The translations under genes were made by a program, and so were the position numbers. A model generated the notes under the pieces. The model saw nothing but the letters and a program-made list of their open reading frames with translations. It was not told the DNA's origin and did no database searches. Below, piece by piece: positions 8,778-17,290 of a stretch of DNA of 64,000 nt (positions are counted from its first letter, which is position 1; each line of letters begins with the position of its first letter). The DNA lies in the NCBI GenBank assembly GCA_017430925.1, contig JAFRMA010000088.1, positions 1 to 64,000 of the forward strand. The letters run 5' to 3'. Source of the stretch: Solobacterium sp. (GTDB lineage Bacteria; Bacillota_I; Bacilli_A; Erysipelotrichales; Erysipelotrichaceae).

Positions 8778-9383
8778 ATGAATATTGATGATATCCGAAA
8801 GGCATTCCGTAACCGGGAAGAATCACCGGTCACCCACGCGGTCATGATTCCCTTGATTGAGAAAGAAAACACCCTGTATATCCTGTTTGAAGTACGTAAC
8901 AGGAATATTTCACAGGGTGGAGAGATCTGTTTCCCGGGAGGAAGGATTGAAACCGGAGAAGACCCTGAAACAGCGTTGATCCGGGAAGTATGCGAAGAAC
9001 TGCTGGTGCAGGAAGATCAGATCCAGATCCTGGACCCTCTCCCCGGCACATTTACTTCCCGAGGAAGACAAGTCCGGGTATATACCGGTGTGATCCATGA
9101 TTACCGGGAGACATACGATTCCGGAGAAACAGAAAAGATCCTCCTGTTTAAACTGGAGGATCTGATGAATACAAAACCGGAGATCTATCAGGTACCAATG
9201 AAACTGGAGTTTGAGGATACTTTCCCGTTCTCACAGATTCCCCATGGAAGAGAGTATCCGTTCCGTACACGTACAGAATCTTTTTATTTCTATACGCAGG
9301 ATGGATATACGATCTGGGGACTGACCGGGCGTATCCTGTATGCCTTCTTCAGAATCTGCGGCAGGAATACAGAACGGGAATAA
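8778..9383 (+). CDS. Nudix hydrolase, CoA-pyrophosphatase-like
   Basis: Hydrolyses a nucleoside diphosphate linked to another moiety. The Nudix box is complete: Gly55, Glu61, then R69-E70-V-C-E73-E74-L. The preceding CFPGGRIE and N-terminal VMIPLIEKENTLYILFEVR resemble the CoA-pyrophosphatase subgroup (YeaB/NUDT7), though CoA specificity is only inferred. Length 201 aa is typical. The mRNA appears leaderless. The gene stands alone; the LysR gene downstream converges with only 7 bp between stop codons. Confidence 0.85.
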   Translation: MNIDDIRKAFRNREESPVTHAVMIPLIEKENTLYILFEVRNRNISQGGEICFPGGRIETGEDPETALIREVCEELLVQEDQIQILDPLPGTFTSRGRQVRVYTGVIHDYRETYDSGETEKILLFKLEDLMNTKPEIYQVPMKLEFEDTFPFSQIPHGREYPFRTRTESFYFYTQDGYTIWGLTGRILYAFFRICGRNTERE

Positions 9384-9390
9384 TCCTTTC

Positions 9391-10299
9391 TTACCAGTGA
9401 TACGTGGTATTACGATCCAGTGTACGGCTGTCTCTTTGCCATGTTTTCGCAAAGTCGGAAAGAAGCATAGACAAGGGATTTAACGGTTCTTCACGCCATG
9501 TGAGTATAAGATTTTCAGGTTCTGTCTGTTCCAGCAGGATCGGGATGGTTTTCAATCCATAAATACTCTTACGGAAATGACGCATGGTATTGAAGGTGAT
9601 TCCGACCGCATCTGAATTCAGGATCAGACTGATCTTGGCATCCATACCTTCACATAAGTAAGCAATTTCCGGTTCAAACCCGTACTCTTTACAGATGGAA
9701 TAAACTCTTTCAATCTTCCCGTTATTCCGGGCATTGAAGACAAAATGCTGGTCTTTCAGTTCTTCCAGGCGTACAGATTCTCTGGACGCGAAGGGAGAAT
9801 TATTTTTTACCATCAGGAAAAGACCGGATTGTCTGGCAATACGCACTCCCGGCAGGTCGCCGGCACTGCTTTCCGGCACAACAAAGAAATCCAGATCACT
9901 CATCAGGTAATCATCCATGATTGCCTTTTCATCATAGAGTTCGATCCGGATATCCGGATATTGATCCTGAAAATCCGATAATAAGAAGTACAGAGAATCA
10001 CTGTCCATCATCACACCGATCTTCAGTACGCCGGTTTCTTTGGATGATTCACGTACACGATGTAAAGTCATTTCCTGCATCTGGATGATCTTCCGGGCAC
10101 AAGTAAGAAAGTATCTTCCGTCCGGGTTCAGTTTCAGGTGTTTCCCTGAACGGTCAAACAGACGTGTACCCAGTTCTTTTTCCAGCTTGGTTATGGATGC
10201 GCTGAGGGTAGATTGTGAGACATTCGCTTCTTCTGCCGCAATCGTCATATTCTCGCACTCTGCCAGTTTGACAAAGGCCTTCAGGTTTTCAATCTCCAT
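9391..10299 (-). CDS. LysR-family transcriptional regulator
   Basis: DNA-binding regulator: winged helix-turn-helix at residues 1-60 (LKAFVKLAECENMTIAAEEANVSQSTLSASITKLEKEL) and a LysR substrate domain from ~90. I start it at 10299 because GGAAGGAG precedes this ATG; an upstream in-frame start would add 11 residues. It overlaps the preceding LysR gene by 11 bp, so the two are translationally coupled. Two LysR proteins in one operon with an esterase-like gene suggest paired sensing of a related ligand. Ligand unknown. Confidence 0.88.
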   Translation of the reverse strand: MEIENLKAFVKLAECENMTIAAEEANVSQSTLSASITKLEKELGTRLFDRSGKHLKLNPDGRYFLTCARKIIQMQEMTLHRVRESSKETGVLKIGVMMDSDSLYFLLSDFQDQYPDIRIELYDEKAIMDDYLMSDLDFFVVPESSAGDLPGVRIARQSGLFLMVKNNSPFASRESVRLEELKDQHFVFNARNNGKIERVYSICKEYGFEPEIAYLCEGMDAKISLILNSDAVGITFNTMRHFRKSIYGLKTIPILLEQTEPENLILTWREEPLNPLSMLLSDFAKTWQRDSRTLDRNTTYHW

Positions 10300-11173
10300 A
10301 CAAGAACTCCTTCCTGTCTGTCGAGCGTACAAATTCCACGAAATCTCTTTCTGCCGCAGAGATACGCGCGTCTCTGTAAGTCAGACATACCAGTTTTCCG
10401 GACAGGGCGGAATGCATGGGAATCACTACACAGGAATCAAGTCTAGGCGCAAAGGATAACTCATGATTATACGCAAGTCCGATCCAGGCACCGTTATTGA
10501 TGGCCGCGTACTTGGCGTAATCGGTATCGACAGCCAATGCCACATGCGGGACGACTCCGGTCAATAAACACTGGTTATAACTTTGTTCATAACCTGTCGC
10601 TGTATTTGCCCTCAGAAAGACAAAGTCTTCGTTGCGTATATCCGAGAAGTGGATCTGTTCGCTGTGTGCCAGGGGATGGTTCTTGTTCATAATGACATAC
10701 AAAAGATCCTGAATGTCGACAGGCAGATACTGTTCATTATTCACGTATTGTCTTAACTTCAAAGATAACCCGAAGTGGGCGGTATCTTCATTCTCCCCGG
10801 TATACGGGCGCAGCACAAATCCTGTGTTGGGATGTTTCTTGTGGTATTCACTCATCAGGGGGTAGATTTTATCCGTAGAAGTAAACACATTGATAAAGAT
10901 TTCTTCCTGAGGACGGTAACCGCCCCGGATACTCTCTGTCATATGATTGATGTCATTCATCATTTCAGAAACGTAGGAGTAGAAGATCCTGCCTTGTTCA
11001 TTCGGGATCAGATACTTATTCCGGCGGATAAACAGGGGACATCCGGCTTCATCTTCCAGGCGTTTCAGGGCTGCACTTACGGCAGGCTGTGTCAGCTGGA
11101 ACTCCTCCGCTACCCGGGTGATATTCTGATAGTCTACGGCTTTCAGAAAGATCTGTAATGTTCGTGTATCCAT
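10289..11173 (-). CDS. LysR-family transcriptional regulator
   Basis: Residues 1-60 form the LysR helix-turn-helix (LQIFLKAVDYQNITRVAEEFQLTQPAVSAALKRLE); the rest is the periplasmic-binding-like effector domain. Length 294 aa is normal. It begins 9 bp after the esterase-like gene and overlaps the next LysR gene, so the three form one minus-strand unit. Its ribosome site (AGGAAC) is weak. The effector domain diverges strongly from that of its neighbour, so the two probably do not bind the same compound. Confidence 0.87.
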   Translation of the reverse strand: MDTRTLQIFLKAVDYQNITRVAEEFQLTQPAVSAALKRLEDEAGCPLFIRRNKYLIPNEQGRIFYSYVSEMMNDINHMTESIRGGYRPQEEIFINVFTSTDKIYPLMSEYHKKHPNTGFVLRPYTGENEDTAHFGLSLKLRQYVNNEQYLPVDIQDLLYVIMNKNHPLAHSEQIHFSDIRNEDFVFLRANTATGYEQSYNQCLLTGVVPHVALAVDTDYAKYAAINNGAWIGLAYNHELSFAPRLDSCVVIPMHSALSGKLVCLTYRDARISAAERDFVEFVRSTDRKEFLYGD

Positions 11174-11182
11174 AATATGTTC

Positions 11183-12061
11183 CTATTCTTCGTAGATTGG
11201 TGTGTTCTTCAGCGGTAACAGATTCTCTATCGCATACTTGATATGGGTATCCCACATGGTGAAGTCATGGTCATATCCTTCTGCCAGTATGTAATTTACA
11301 TCATAACCCAATTCTTTCAATAACTGCGCATCTCTTTCAATGCGGGCACGGATAAACTCTTTTTCCCCGCAGATCAGATGAAACTTCGTCAGTTCCGCGC
11401 CGCTCTCCTTGAATCTCTTCGCTGTAGTATAGAGATCGTTGGGAGAATTGTCCAGCTGATCTGCCGGTCCGAACGAAGACAGATACAGCGGCATCCGTAC
11501 CGGGAAATGATCACCGGTAAGTTCATCCTTCAATGTCTGTGTATCCAGGGTCATACCGATCCCGCCGGAGATATCCACGCAGGTGTGGTAAAGATGCGGA
11601 TTGCGTATAGCCGTACCCAGCGCCACATTCGCCCCCATCGCATAACCCATGATGAAGTTATCCTCCCGCCTCGGGGATGACGCAAACAGTGCCTGTACGA
11701 CCTTTGGAAGTTCTTCTGACAAGAAGATCTGATAAGACAGCCCGTAACCGGTATCCACACCAAAACTCAGGGATACATCCGGTGTAACGACCATCAGATG
11801 ATGTTTCTGCACAAAGCGCTCCACGTTGGTGAACCGGGAAGGTCCTGTATCATCTTCACTTCCTCCGTGCATGAGATACAGGGTCTGGAATTTCATCCCT
11901 GGACGGTAGGGAAGCGGATTGCCCGGACCTGGTTTGAACTGTATGCGGTCGATCGTTTCCTGATCTTCGTAGAAAGCAAGGAAGTCCGTAGGATAGATGA
12001 TCGTTGTGTCGACATATTTACCCAGGGCCATACTGCGGAAATTATAACGAAGAATACCCAT
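11183..12061 (-). CDS. Esterase D/tributyrin esterase-like alpha/beta hydrolase, nucleophile Ser replaced by Ala
   Basis: Resembles the EstA/esterase-D group: SMALGKYVDTTIIYP at the N terminus, LYLMHGGSEDD (oxyanion region, 62-71) and HDFTMWD with the expected His at 265. The nucleophile elbow, normally GxSMG, reads GYAMG at 139-143: Ala141, codon GCG, replaces Ser. By family knowledge this should abolish esterase activity, so it may be a pseudoenzyme, binding protein or very recently inactivated gene. First gene of the unit with two LysR genes. No signal peptide; ribosome site GAGAGG. Confidence 0.8.
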   Translation of the reverse strand: MGILRYNFRSMALGKYVDTTIIYPTDFLAFYEDQETIDRIQFKPGPGNPLPYRPGMKFQTLYLMHGGSEDDTGPSRFTNVERFVQKHHLMVVTPDVSLSFGVDTGYGLSYQIFLSEELPKVVQALFASSPRREDNFIMGYAMGANVALGTAIRNPHLYHTCVDISGGIGMTLDTQTLKDELTGDHFPVRMPLYLSSFGPADQLDNSPNDLYTTAKRFKESGAELTKFHLICGEKEFIRARIERDAQLLKELGYDVNYILAEGYDHDFTMWDTHIKYAIENLLPLKNTPIYEE

Positions 12062-12211
12062 GATGATTACCTCTCTGAAGTTATTGTACAGGAGAAGTAT
12101 AAAAATTTTCCAGAGATTATGTGCCAGACAGCCTGTTCCTCAGGACCATACCAGAATCTGAAACCACATCATGCCGGATTGTGATACTCTTAATACAGGA
12201 AGGTTATCCAT

Positions 12212-12814
12212 ATGAAATTTACAGTCCGGTCAGTCACCATTGTCATGATTTCTGCACTGTTGTTTGTCTTGTGCATCATGGGTTTTCTCTATGCCGGGTT
12301 TGGAAGTGATTCCATCACGGTATTTGAGGATGGTCTCCGGTCATTCTTTCATATCAGTATCGGCAATGCGGCCCTCATATACAACACTGCCGCGTTTATC
12401 CTTGGAATCCTTTTCGCAAGGAAATATATGGGCTGGGGATCTGTAGTTAACGGCTTCCTGATCGGTATCCTTCTGAATGTTCTGGAGCCGGTATTTCTGC
12501 CGTTCTTCACCCTGAGTGATTCTCTTGTTTTCCGGATCTTCCTGCTTGTGTTCGCACTGCTCGCCTGTTCGTCCGGCTGCGGGCTTCTCATTGTGGGAGA
12601 CGCCGGGATGAACTGTCTTGACGCAATCGTCACCGCAGTATCCGACAGGACTAAGATTCCGTTCCGATACGGCAGGATCCTCGTGGATGCGGGATTGATG
12701 TGTACAGGTTACCTTCTTGGCGGAACTGTCGGAATAGGCTCAATCGCTGCCGTCCTCTGTCTTGGACCGATGATTTCCTGGACAGTGAACGTATTCAGAA
12801 AAATCGGATTCTGA
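12212..12814 (+). CDS. YczE/YitT-type integral membrane protein
   Basis: About 200 aa with five or six hydrophobic segments. The pattern (N-terminal helix ending AGFGSDSITVFEDGL, then GDAGMNCLDAIVTAVS and FRYGRILVDAGLMCTGYLLGGTVGIGS) matches the YczE/YyaS membrane family, whose biochemical role is unknown. Ribosome site AGGAAGG. The following MFS gene begins 65 bp later. Nothing more specific can be said. Confidence 0.75.
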   Translation: MKFTVRSVTIVMISALLFVLCIMGFLYAGFGSDSITVFEDGLRSFFHISIGNAALIYNTAAFILGILFARKYMGWGSVVNGFLIGILLNVLEPVFLPFFTLSDSLVFRIFLLVFALLACSSGCGLLIVGDAGMNCLDAIVTAVSDRTKIPFRYGRILVDAGLMCTGYLLGGTVGIGSIAAVLCLGPMISWTVNVFRKIGF

Positions 12815-12879
12815 GAGGGAACAGAAAACAATCGATAAAAGTATCCCTGTTCAGGTATATTAAGAATAGGCAGGTTTAT

Positions 12880-14043
12880 ATGACAGTAAAAAACGAAACG
12901 ATCTGGACACCAAAGTTTGTGCTGGTAATCCTACTGACATTCTTTTCCGGTGCGGCCGGACAGATGACCTATCCGCTTGTCGCGAAGTTCTCGCTGACGC
13001 TGAATCCCGATCTTACCCTGGCTTCTACCATTGCCGGGTTAATGTCTCTGATGTCTTTGTTTGTGTGCCCGTTTGCGGGAGTGCTGTCAGATCGTTTCTC
13101 ACGTAAACGTATCTTACAGATTTCTTCCCTGTGTTACGGGGCAGTACTGATCATGCATGCGTTTGTGAAGGATATTCCGACATTGATCGCGCTGAGATTG
13201 CTGGTAGGTGTATTCTTCTCCATAAACAATGTCACGTCTGTAGCGTTCTCTACCGCGTTTATTCCTGCCTCAAGGATCGGTGAAGGCCTTGGTTACGCAG
13301 CTCTGGCAAATACCCTGGCTATGGCAGTAGGCCCCGGAATCGGTCTGAAACTGGTGGAGATGTACGGTTATCCTGCAACATTCTATGGGGCCGCAATATC
13401 CGCCTTCCTCTGCGCGGTAGTCATTACCCTGTTACCGTACAAAGAACCGGAGAAGAAGACGGAAACCAGGGGCATACACCTGGATCAGTTAATTGCGATG
13501 GAGTTCTTCGGGTTTATGATCCTGGCAGCGTTATTCTCCTCCGGAAGCGGTTTAATCAGTACGTATCTGGCTATTATCGGGGAAGAACGGGGAATTACGA
13601 ACATCGCGCTGTACTTTACCTTGTATTCCGCTTCCATGGTGATACTGCGGCCTTTAACCGGAAGACTGCTGGACAAGAAGGGCGTATATTTCCTGGTGGC
13701 TCCTGCGGTCGTCTTTACAGCGCTTGGTATGGCGCAGATCGGTATTGCGCATTCTCTGAATATGGTCCTGATTGCCAGCTTGTTCCTGGCTGTGGGACAA
13801 GGTGCCGGTGTACCATCCCTGCAGGCAGATGTTATACGCAAACTGGATAAAAGCAGGACAGGTGTAGCCACATCCACGATCCAGATTGGACAGAATATCG
13901 GTAATGCGGTAGCACCTATGCTCGGGTCATTCTTTGTCAAACAATATGGCTATCCGAAAGCATTCAGCGGATTTGGGATGTTGTTAGTGGTCTGCGGATG
14001 GCTGATCCTGTATCTCCATTACCGGAAAGAAGTGAGGAGTTAA
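12880..14043 (+). CDS. Major facilitator superfamily transporter
   Basis: Twelve-helix secondary transporter, 387 aa from the chosen start. The MFS motif between helices 2 and 3 is clear (GVLSDRFSRKRILQ), and a related one occurs between helices 8 and 9 (GRLLDKKGVYF). I start it at 12880 (MTVKNETIW) because the longer in-frame extension overlaps the membrane protein gene and lacks a ribosome site. The citrate lyase ligase-like gene follows after 3 nt, so the two are co-transcribed and may serve the same metabolite. Resembles drug/metabolite exporters of the YfcJ type; substrate unknown. Confidence 0.87.
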   Translation: MTVKNETIWTPKFVLVILLTFFSGAAGQMTYPLVAKFSLTLNPDLTLASTIAGLMSLMSLFVCPFAGVLSDRFSRKRILQISSLCYGAVLIMHAFVKDIPTLIALRLLVGVFFSINNVTSVAFSTAFIPASRIGEGLGYAALANTLAMAVGPGIGLKLVEMYGYPATFYGAAISAFLCAVVITLLPYKEPEKKTETRGIHLDQLIAMEFFGFMILAALFSSGSGLISTYLAIIGEERGITNIALYFTLYSASMVILRPLTGRLLDKKGVYFLVAPAVVFTALGMAQIGIAHSLNMVLIASLFLAVGQGAGVPSLQADVIRKLDKSRTGVATSTIQIGQNIGNAVAPMLGSFFVKQYGYPKAFSGFGMLLVVCGWLILYLHYRKEVRS

Positions 14044-14046
14044 AAT

Positions 14047-15099
14047 ATGTCTGATTATACGATTTCACAGATTTATTCATCCAACAAACGTGCACTGACC
14101 CAGATCGATGCTTTATTGATGCAGGAAGGGATTACCCGGGATAAGAACCTGGATTATATCTGTGCCATGTATGACGCAGACTACAAGATCATCGGCACAG
14201 GCAGCTGCTTCGGCAATACTCTGCGGTGTTTTGCGGTGAGCTCTGCGCATCAGGGAGAAGGTCTGTTGAATGAGATCATTACCCACCTGATCAACGTGCA
14301 GTATGAACGCGGAAACTATCATCTCTTTCTATACACCAAGGTGAAATCAGCGAAGTTCTTCCGGGATCTGGGATTCTATGAGATCGCCCAGGTGGAAGAT
14401 ACACTTGTCTTCATGGAGAATAAGCGTACTGGCTTTACAGATTATTTGGAAGGATTAAAAAGAGAGGGTACTAATCTCTCCGGAAAGCGCGTAGGAGCGC
14501 TGGTGATGAACGCGAATCCATTCACCCTCGGACATCAATATCTGGCGGAGAAAGCTTCTGCGGAATGCGATGTGTTACATCTGTTTGTGGTAAGCGAAGA
14601 TGCCAGTCTTGTGCCTTTTAAAACCCGTTTAGAACTGATTAAAAAGGGTACAGCACACCTCAGAAATATAGTGATTCATGAAAGCGGGCCATATATCATC
14701 AGTAATGCGACCTTCCCGAGTTATTTCCTGAAGGACGAAGAAGCAGTAATTAACGGACATGCGCGCCTGGACCTGGCAGTCTTCAAACGTATTGCGGAGG
14801 TGCTGGGCATCAATGTACGTTATGTCGGGGAAGAACCAAACAGCCAGGTAACCGGTATATACAACAAGATCATGGCGGAAGAGTTACCCAAGGCAGGAAT
14901 CGAGTGTGTCATTGTGCCGAGAATCGAATCTGACGGTAAAGCGATCAGTGCTTCGGATGTACGTCAGGCAATCAAGGAAGAAAACTGGGAGAAACTCAAG
15001 ACCCTGGTGCCGAAGACGACTTATGCCTATTTCACCTCCGAAGAAGCACAAGATGTGATCCGGAAGATCCGGAATACAGACAACGTCATTCACTACTAA
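14047..15099 (+). CDS. citC: [Citrate (pro-3S)-lyase] ligase-like protein (CitC)
   Basis: CitC acetylates the phosphoribosyl-dephospho-CoA group of citrate lyase. An N-terminal GNAT-like domain (residues ~1-135, AVSSAHQGEGLLNEII) precedes a nucleotidyltransferase domain with NPFTLGHQYLAEKAS (HxGH-type site near 155-165) and a C-terminal ISASDVR motif (ISxSxxR type, near 303). Length 350 aa is usual. No citrate lyase gene (citD/E/F), holo-ACP synthase citX or citrate carrier is in the window, so the partner must lie elsewhere or the protein has another target. Coupled to the upstream MFS gene. Confidence 0.85.
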   Translation: MSDYTISQIYSSNKRALTQIDALLMQEGITRDKNLDYICAMYDADYKIIGTGSCFGNTLRCFAVSSAHQGEGLLNEIITHLINVQYERGNYHLFLYTKVKSAKFFRDLGFYEIAQVEDTLVFMENKRTGFTDYLEGLKREGTNLSGKRVGALVMNANPFTLGHQYLAEKASAECDVLHLFVVSEDASLVPFKTRLELIKKGTAHLRNIVIHESGPYIISNATFPSYFLKDEEAVINGHARLDLAVFKRIAEVLGINVRYVGEEPNSQVTGIYNKIMAEELPKAGIECVIVPRIESDGKAISASDVRQAIKEENWEKLKTLVPKTTYAYFTSEEAQDVIRKIRNTDNVIHY

Positions 15100-15115
15100 A
15101 TACGGATAACAGAAC

Positions 15116-15145
15116 AACTGCAGGAACATTCCTGCAGTTTTATTT
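15116..15145 (+). terminator. Rho-independent terminator after citC
   Basis: AACTGCAGG (15116-15124) pairs with CCTGCAGTT (15131-15139), then a T-rich tract. Confidence 0.88.
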
Positions 15146-15154
15146 CCGCAGTTA

Positions 15155-15214
15155 ATTGACTGGCGAGTCAATCTCTGTCATACTGATTACAGATTTATTG
15201 ACTATGCGGTCAAT
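15155..15214 (+). promoter_or_regulatory. Twin TetR-type operators and overlapping promoter
   Basis: Two copies of ATTGAC-N6-GTCAAT: ATTGACTGGCGAGTCAAT (15155-15172) and ATTGACTATGCGGTCAAT (15197-15214), centres 42 bp apart. TTGACT inside the first copy is a good -35, with CATACT 17 nt downstream as a possible -10. The second copy ends just before the ribosome site of the TetR gene, so autorepression is likely. Confidence 0.75.
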
Positions 15215-15228
15215 ATCACGGAGGCTTT

Positions 15229-15864
15229 ATGTCATTTGAATCATTTGAAAAACTCCCTGGGGAGAAGAAAGACAAGATTCTTTCTGCCGGAATCCGGGAA
15301 TTCTCGCAAAAGTCATATAACGATGCCGGTACAGACAGAATCACAGAACAATGTCAGATCTCTAAGGGGATCCTTTTCCACTATTTCGGGTCAAAGAAAA
15401 AGTTCTATCTTTACTGTCTGGAGAAGTCCATGGAACGACTGACTTCGAATACAGAAACAGTCACCGGAAAAGACTTCTATGAAATTCTGTTTATGGAAAT
15501 GGACCGGAAGATGAGCCTGTGCATGGAGTACAAGGATGAGATGCACATGGTCAATATGGCATCCCGTGACGCATCCTCGGAGATTGCGGCAGAGAAGGCG
15601 GAAATCCTGCAGAACCATGCCCGGAAGATCCATGCGGAATCAGCGCAGACACTCCGGAATGCCATGGCAGCACTCAATCTGAAGAACACGGAGAAAGTAA
15701 CAGCGGAAGGTCTGCAGCTCTATATCAATGCGATCATGAACAAGTATCTCCTGCAGTACCAGGCTGTCCCGGATCAGTTTTTTGAACAAAGTGAAACGAT
15801 CAAGGCAGAGATGAAAACGTACATTGACCTGATGTTGTACGGAATATGCAAGGAGGAGTTATGA
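15229..15864 (+). CDS. TetR/AcrR-family regulator
   Basis: Helix-turn-helix at residues ~14-60 (DKILSAGIREFSQKSYNDAGTDRI, ISKGILFHYFGSKKKFY), then an all-helical ligand domain, 211 aa. The FHYFGSK turn is typical of TetR repressors. Ribosome site CACGGAGG. The stop codon overlaps the next gene's start (ATGA), so repressor and ligase are translationally coupled. The twin palindromes upstream are the probable operator. The ligand could be a product or substrate of the co-transcribed ligase. Confidence 0.9.
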   Translation: MSFESFEKLPGEKKDKILSAGIREFSQKSYNDAGTDRITEQCQISKGILFHYFGSKKKFYLYCLEKSMERLTSNTETVTGKDFYEILFMEMDRKMSLCMEYKDEMHMVNMASRDASSEIAAEKAEILQNHARKIHAESAQTLRNAMAALNLKNTEKVTAEGLQLYINAIMNKYLLQYQAVPDQFFEQSETIKAEMKTYIDLMLYGICKEEL

Positions 15865-17228
15865 GAAAAACCGGTATACTCAAAGCGATGAAACTGTGCC
15901 GCGACTACGAAAAGATGAATCCGGAACAGAGAAAGAAGCTCCAGACGCAAAGATTACAGGAAATCGTACATTACGCAAAAGAAAACAGCCCGTATTACAA
16001 AGAACTATACCGGGATATTCCGGATACGTTCAACTTGAATGATCTTCCTCCGACAAACAAGAAAACCCTGATGGAGAACTGGGATAACTGGGTATGTGAC
16101 AGTGATCTGACCCTGGATAAAGTCGAGAAATTCATGGAAGACAAGAAGAACATCGGCGCGAAACTGAACGGAGAATATCTGATCTTCACGACTTCCGGGT
16201 CTACAGGCAATCCCCTGGTGGCAGTGTACGACAAGACCGCAAACAATATCATGGGAGGAATCAGCGCGGTACGCAGCTTTACCCGGAAAGAAGATCTCCT
16301 GGCATTTATCAAACGAGGCGGGAAAAGTATTGGTGTGTTTGCGGATGAAGGCTTCTATCTTGGCAACAGCAGTATACGCACAAGACTGCGCAGTATGCCC
16401 TGGAAGAGAAAACAACTCGCTGTATCCAGTGCCCTGTATCCTATTCCGCAGATCGTTGAACAACTGAATACGTTCCAGCCTGCGATGCTGGGAGGGTATC
16501 CCTCCAACCTGGAGTTACTCATCGATGAAGCGAAAGAAGGAAGACTGAAAATTTCTCCGGTATTGATCATGACCGGAGGAGAATACTTGTCCGAAGAACT
16601 GCGTCAAAGACTCAGTGAGACTTTCCATTGTTATGTGCAGACGACGTATTCCTGTACGGAGGGAGGTACGGTAGCCTGTGAGTGTACAGAACATCATTTC
16701 CACATCAACGATGACTGGCTGATTGTAGAAGCGGTCGATGCGGAAGGAAACCCGGTACCGGATGGTGTACAATCCGACAAGATCTACCTCACAAACTTGT
16801 ACAACTATACACAGCCGTTTATCCGCTACGAAGTAACAGACCGGGTGATCATGCACCATGAACCATGTGCCTGCGGTAATCCTTCACCCTGGCTGGAACT
16901 GGAAGGCAGGACCGACGATGTTATCACGTTTACCGAAGAAGGAAAGGTGATCAAGATCGCACCATTATCTATATATGCTGTACTGAAGGAAGTTCACGAC
17001 CTCCGCCGTTTTCAGGTACTTGCGTATCCAGATAACACCATGGTTCTGCGTATGGAAGAAAAGGAAAGAACAGACAGGAACTATGTCTTTGAGAATGCTT
17101 CAGAGTACTTGAAGAACTATCTCCAGACCCAGGGAATCACCCATGTGACGATCATCCTGTCGGAAGATCCTCCCCGCCAGCATCCTCAGAGCGGTAAATT
17201 CAAACATATCATCAATATGGGGATATAA
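15861..17228 (+). CDS. Phenylacetate-CoA ligase-like adenylate-forming enzyme (PaaK/CapK family)
   Basis: ANL-superfamily enzyme that activates a carboxylate with ATP. The P-loop TTSGSTGNP lies near residue 110. YSCTEGG near 260 and the LEGRTDDVI motif near 347 complete the family pattern. A CEC/CACG cysteine set (265-345) is like the zinc knot of PaaK-group proteins. I start it at 15861, which has an AAGGAGG site and an ATGA overlap with the TetR gene; an upstream in-frame start would add 5 residues. The acid substrate is unknown. 455 aa is within family range. Confidence 0.82.
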   Translation: MRKTGILKAMKLCRDYEKMNPEQRKKLQTQRLQEIVHYAKENSPYYKELYRDIPDTFNLNDLPPTNKKTLMENWDNWVCDSDLTLDKVEKFMEDKKNIGAKLNGEYLIFTTSGSTGNPLVAVYDKTANNIMGGISAVRSFTRKEDLLAFIKRGGKSIGVFADEGFYLGNSSIRTRLRSMPWKRKQLAVSSALYPIPQIVEQLNTFQPAMLGGYPSNLELLIDEAKEGRLKISPVLIMTGGEYLSEELRQRLSETFHCYVQTTYSCTEGGTVACECTEHHFHINDDWLIVEAVDAEGNPVPDGVQSDKIYLTNLYNYTQPFIRYEVTDRVIMHHEPCACGNPSPWLELEGRTDDVITFTEEGKVIKIAPLSIYAVLKEVHDLRRFQVLAYPDNTMVLRMEEKERTDRNYVFENASEYLKNYLQTQGITHVTIILSEDPPRQHPQSGKFKHIINMGI

Positions 17229-17263
17229 CTTGAGAGTATATCCGTAAGGAACGGAACAGAATA

Positions 17264-17290
17264 AAAGATCCGGGATCATCGGATCTTTTT
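17264..17290. terminator. Bidirectional terminator between convergent genes
   Basis: AAAGATCCG (17264-17272) pairs with CGGATCTTT (17280-17288), loop of 7, A/T runs on both sides. It serves the ligase gene on plus and the AraC gene on minus. Confidence 0.85.
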
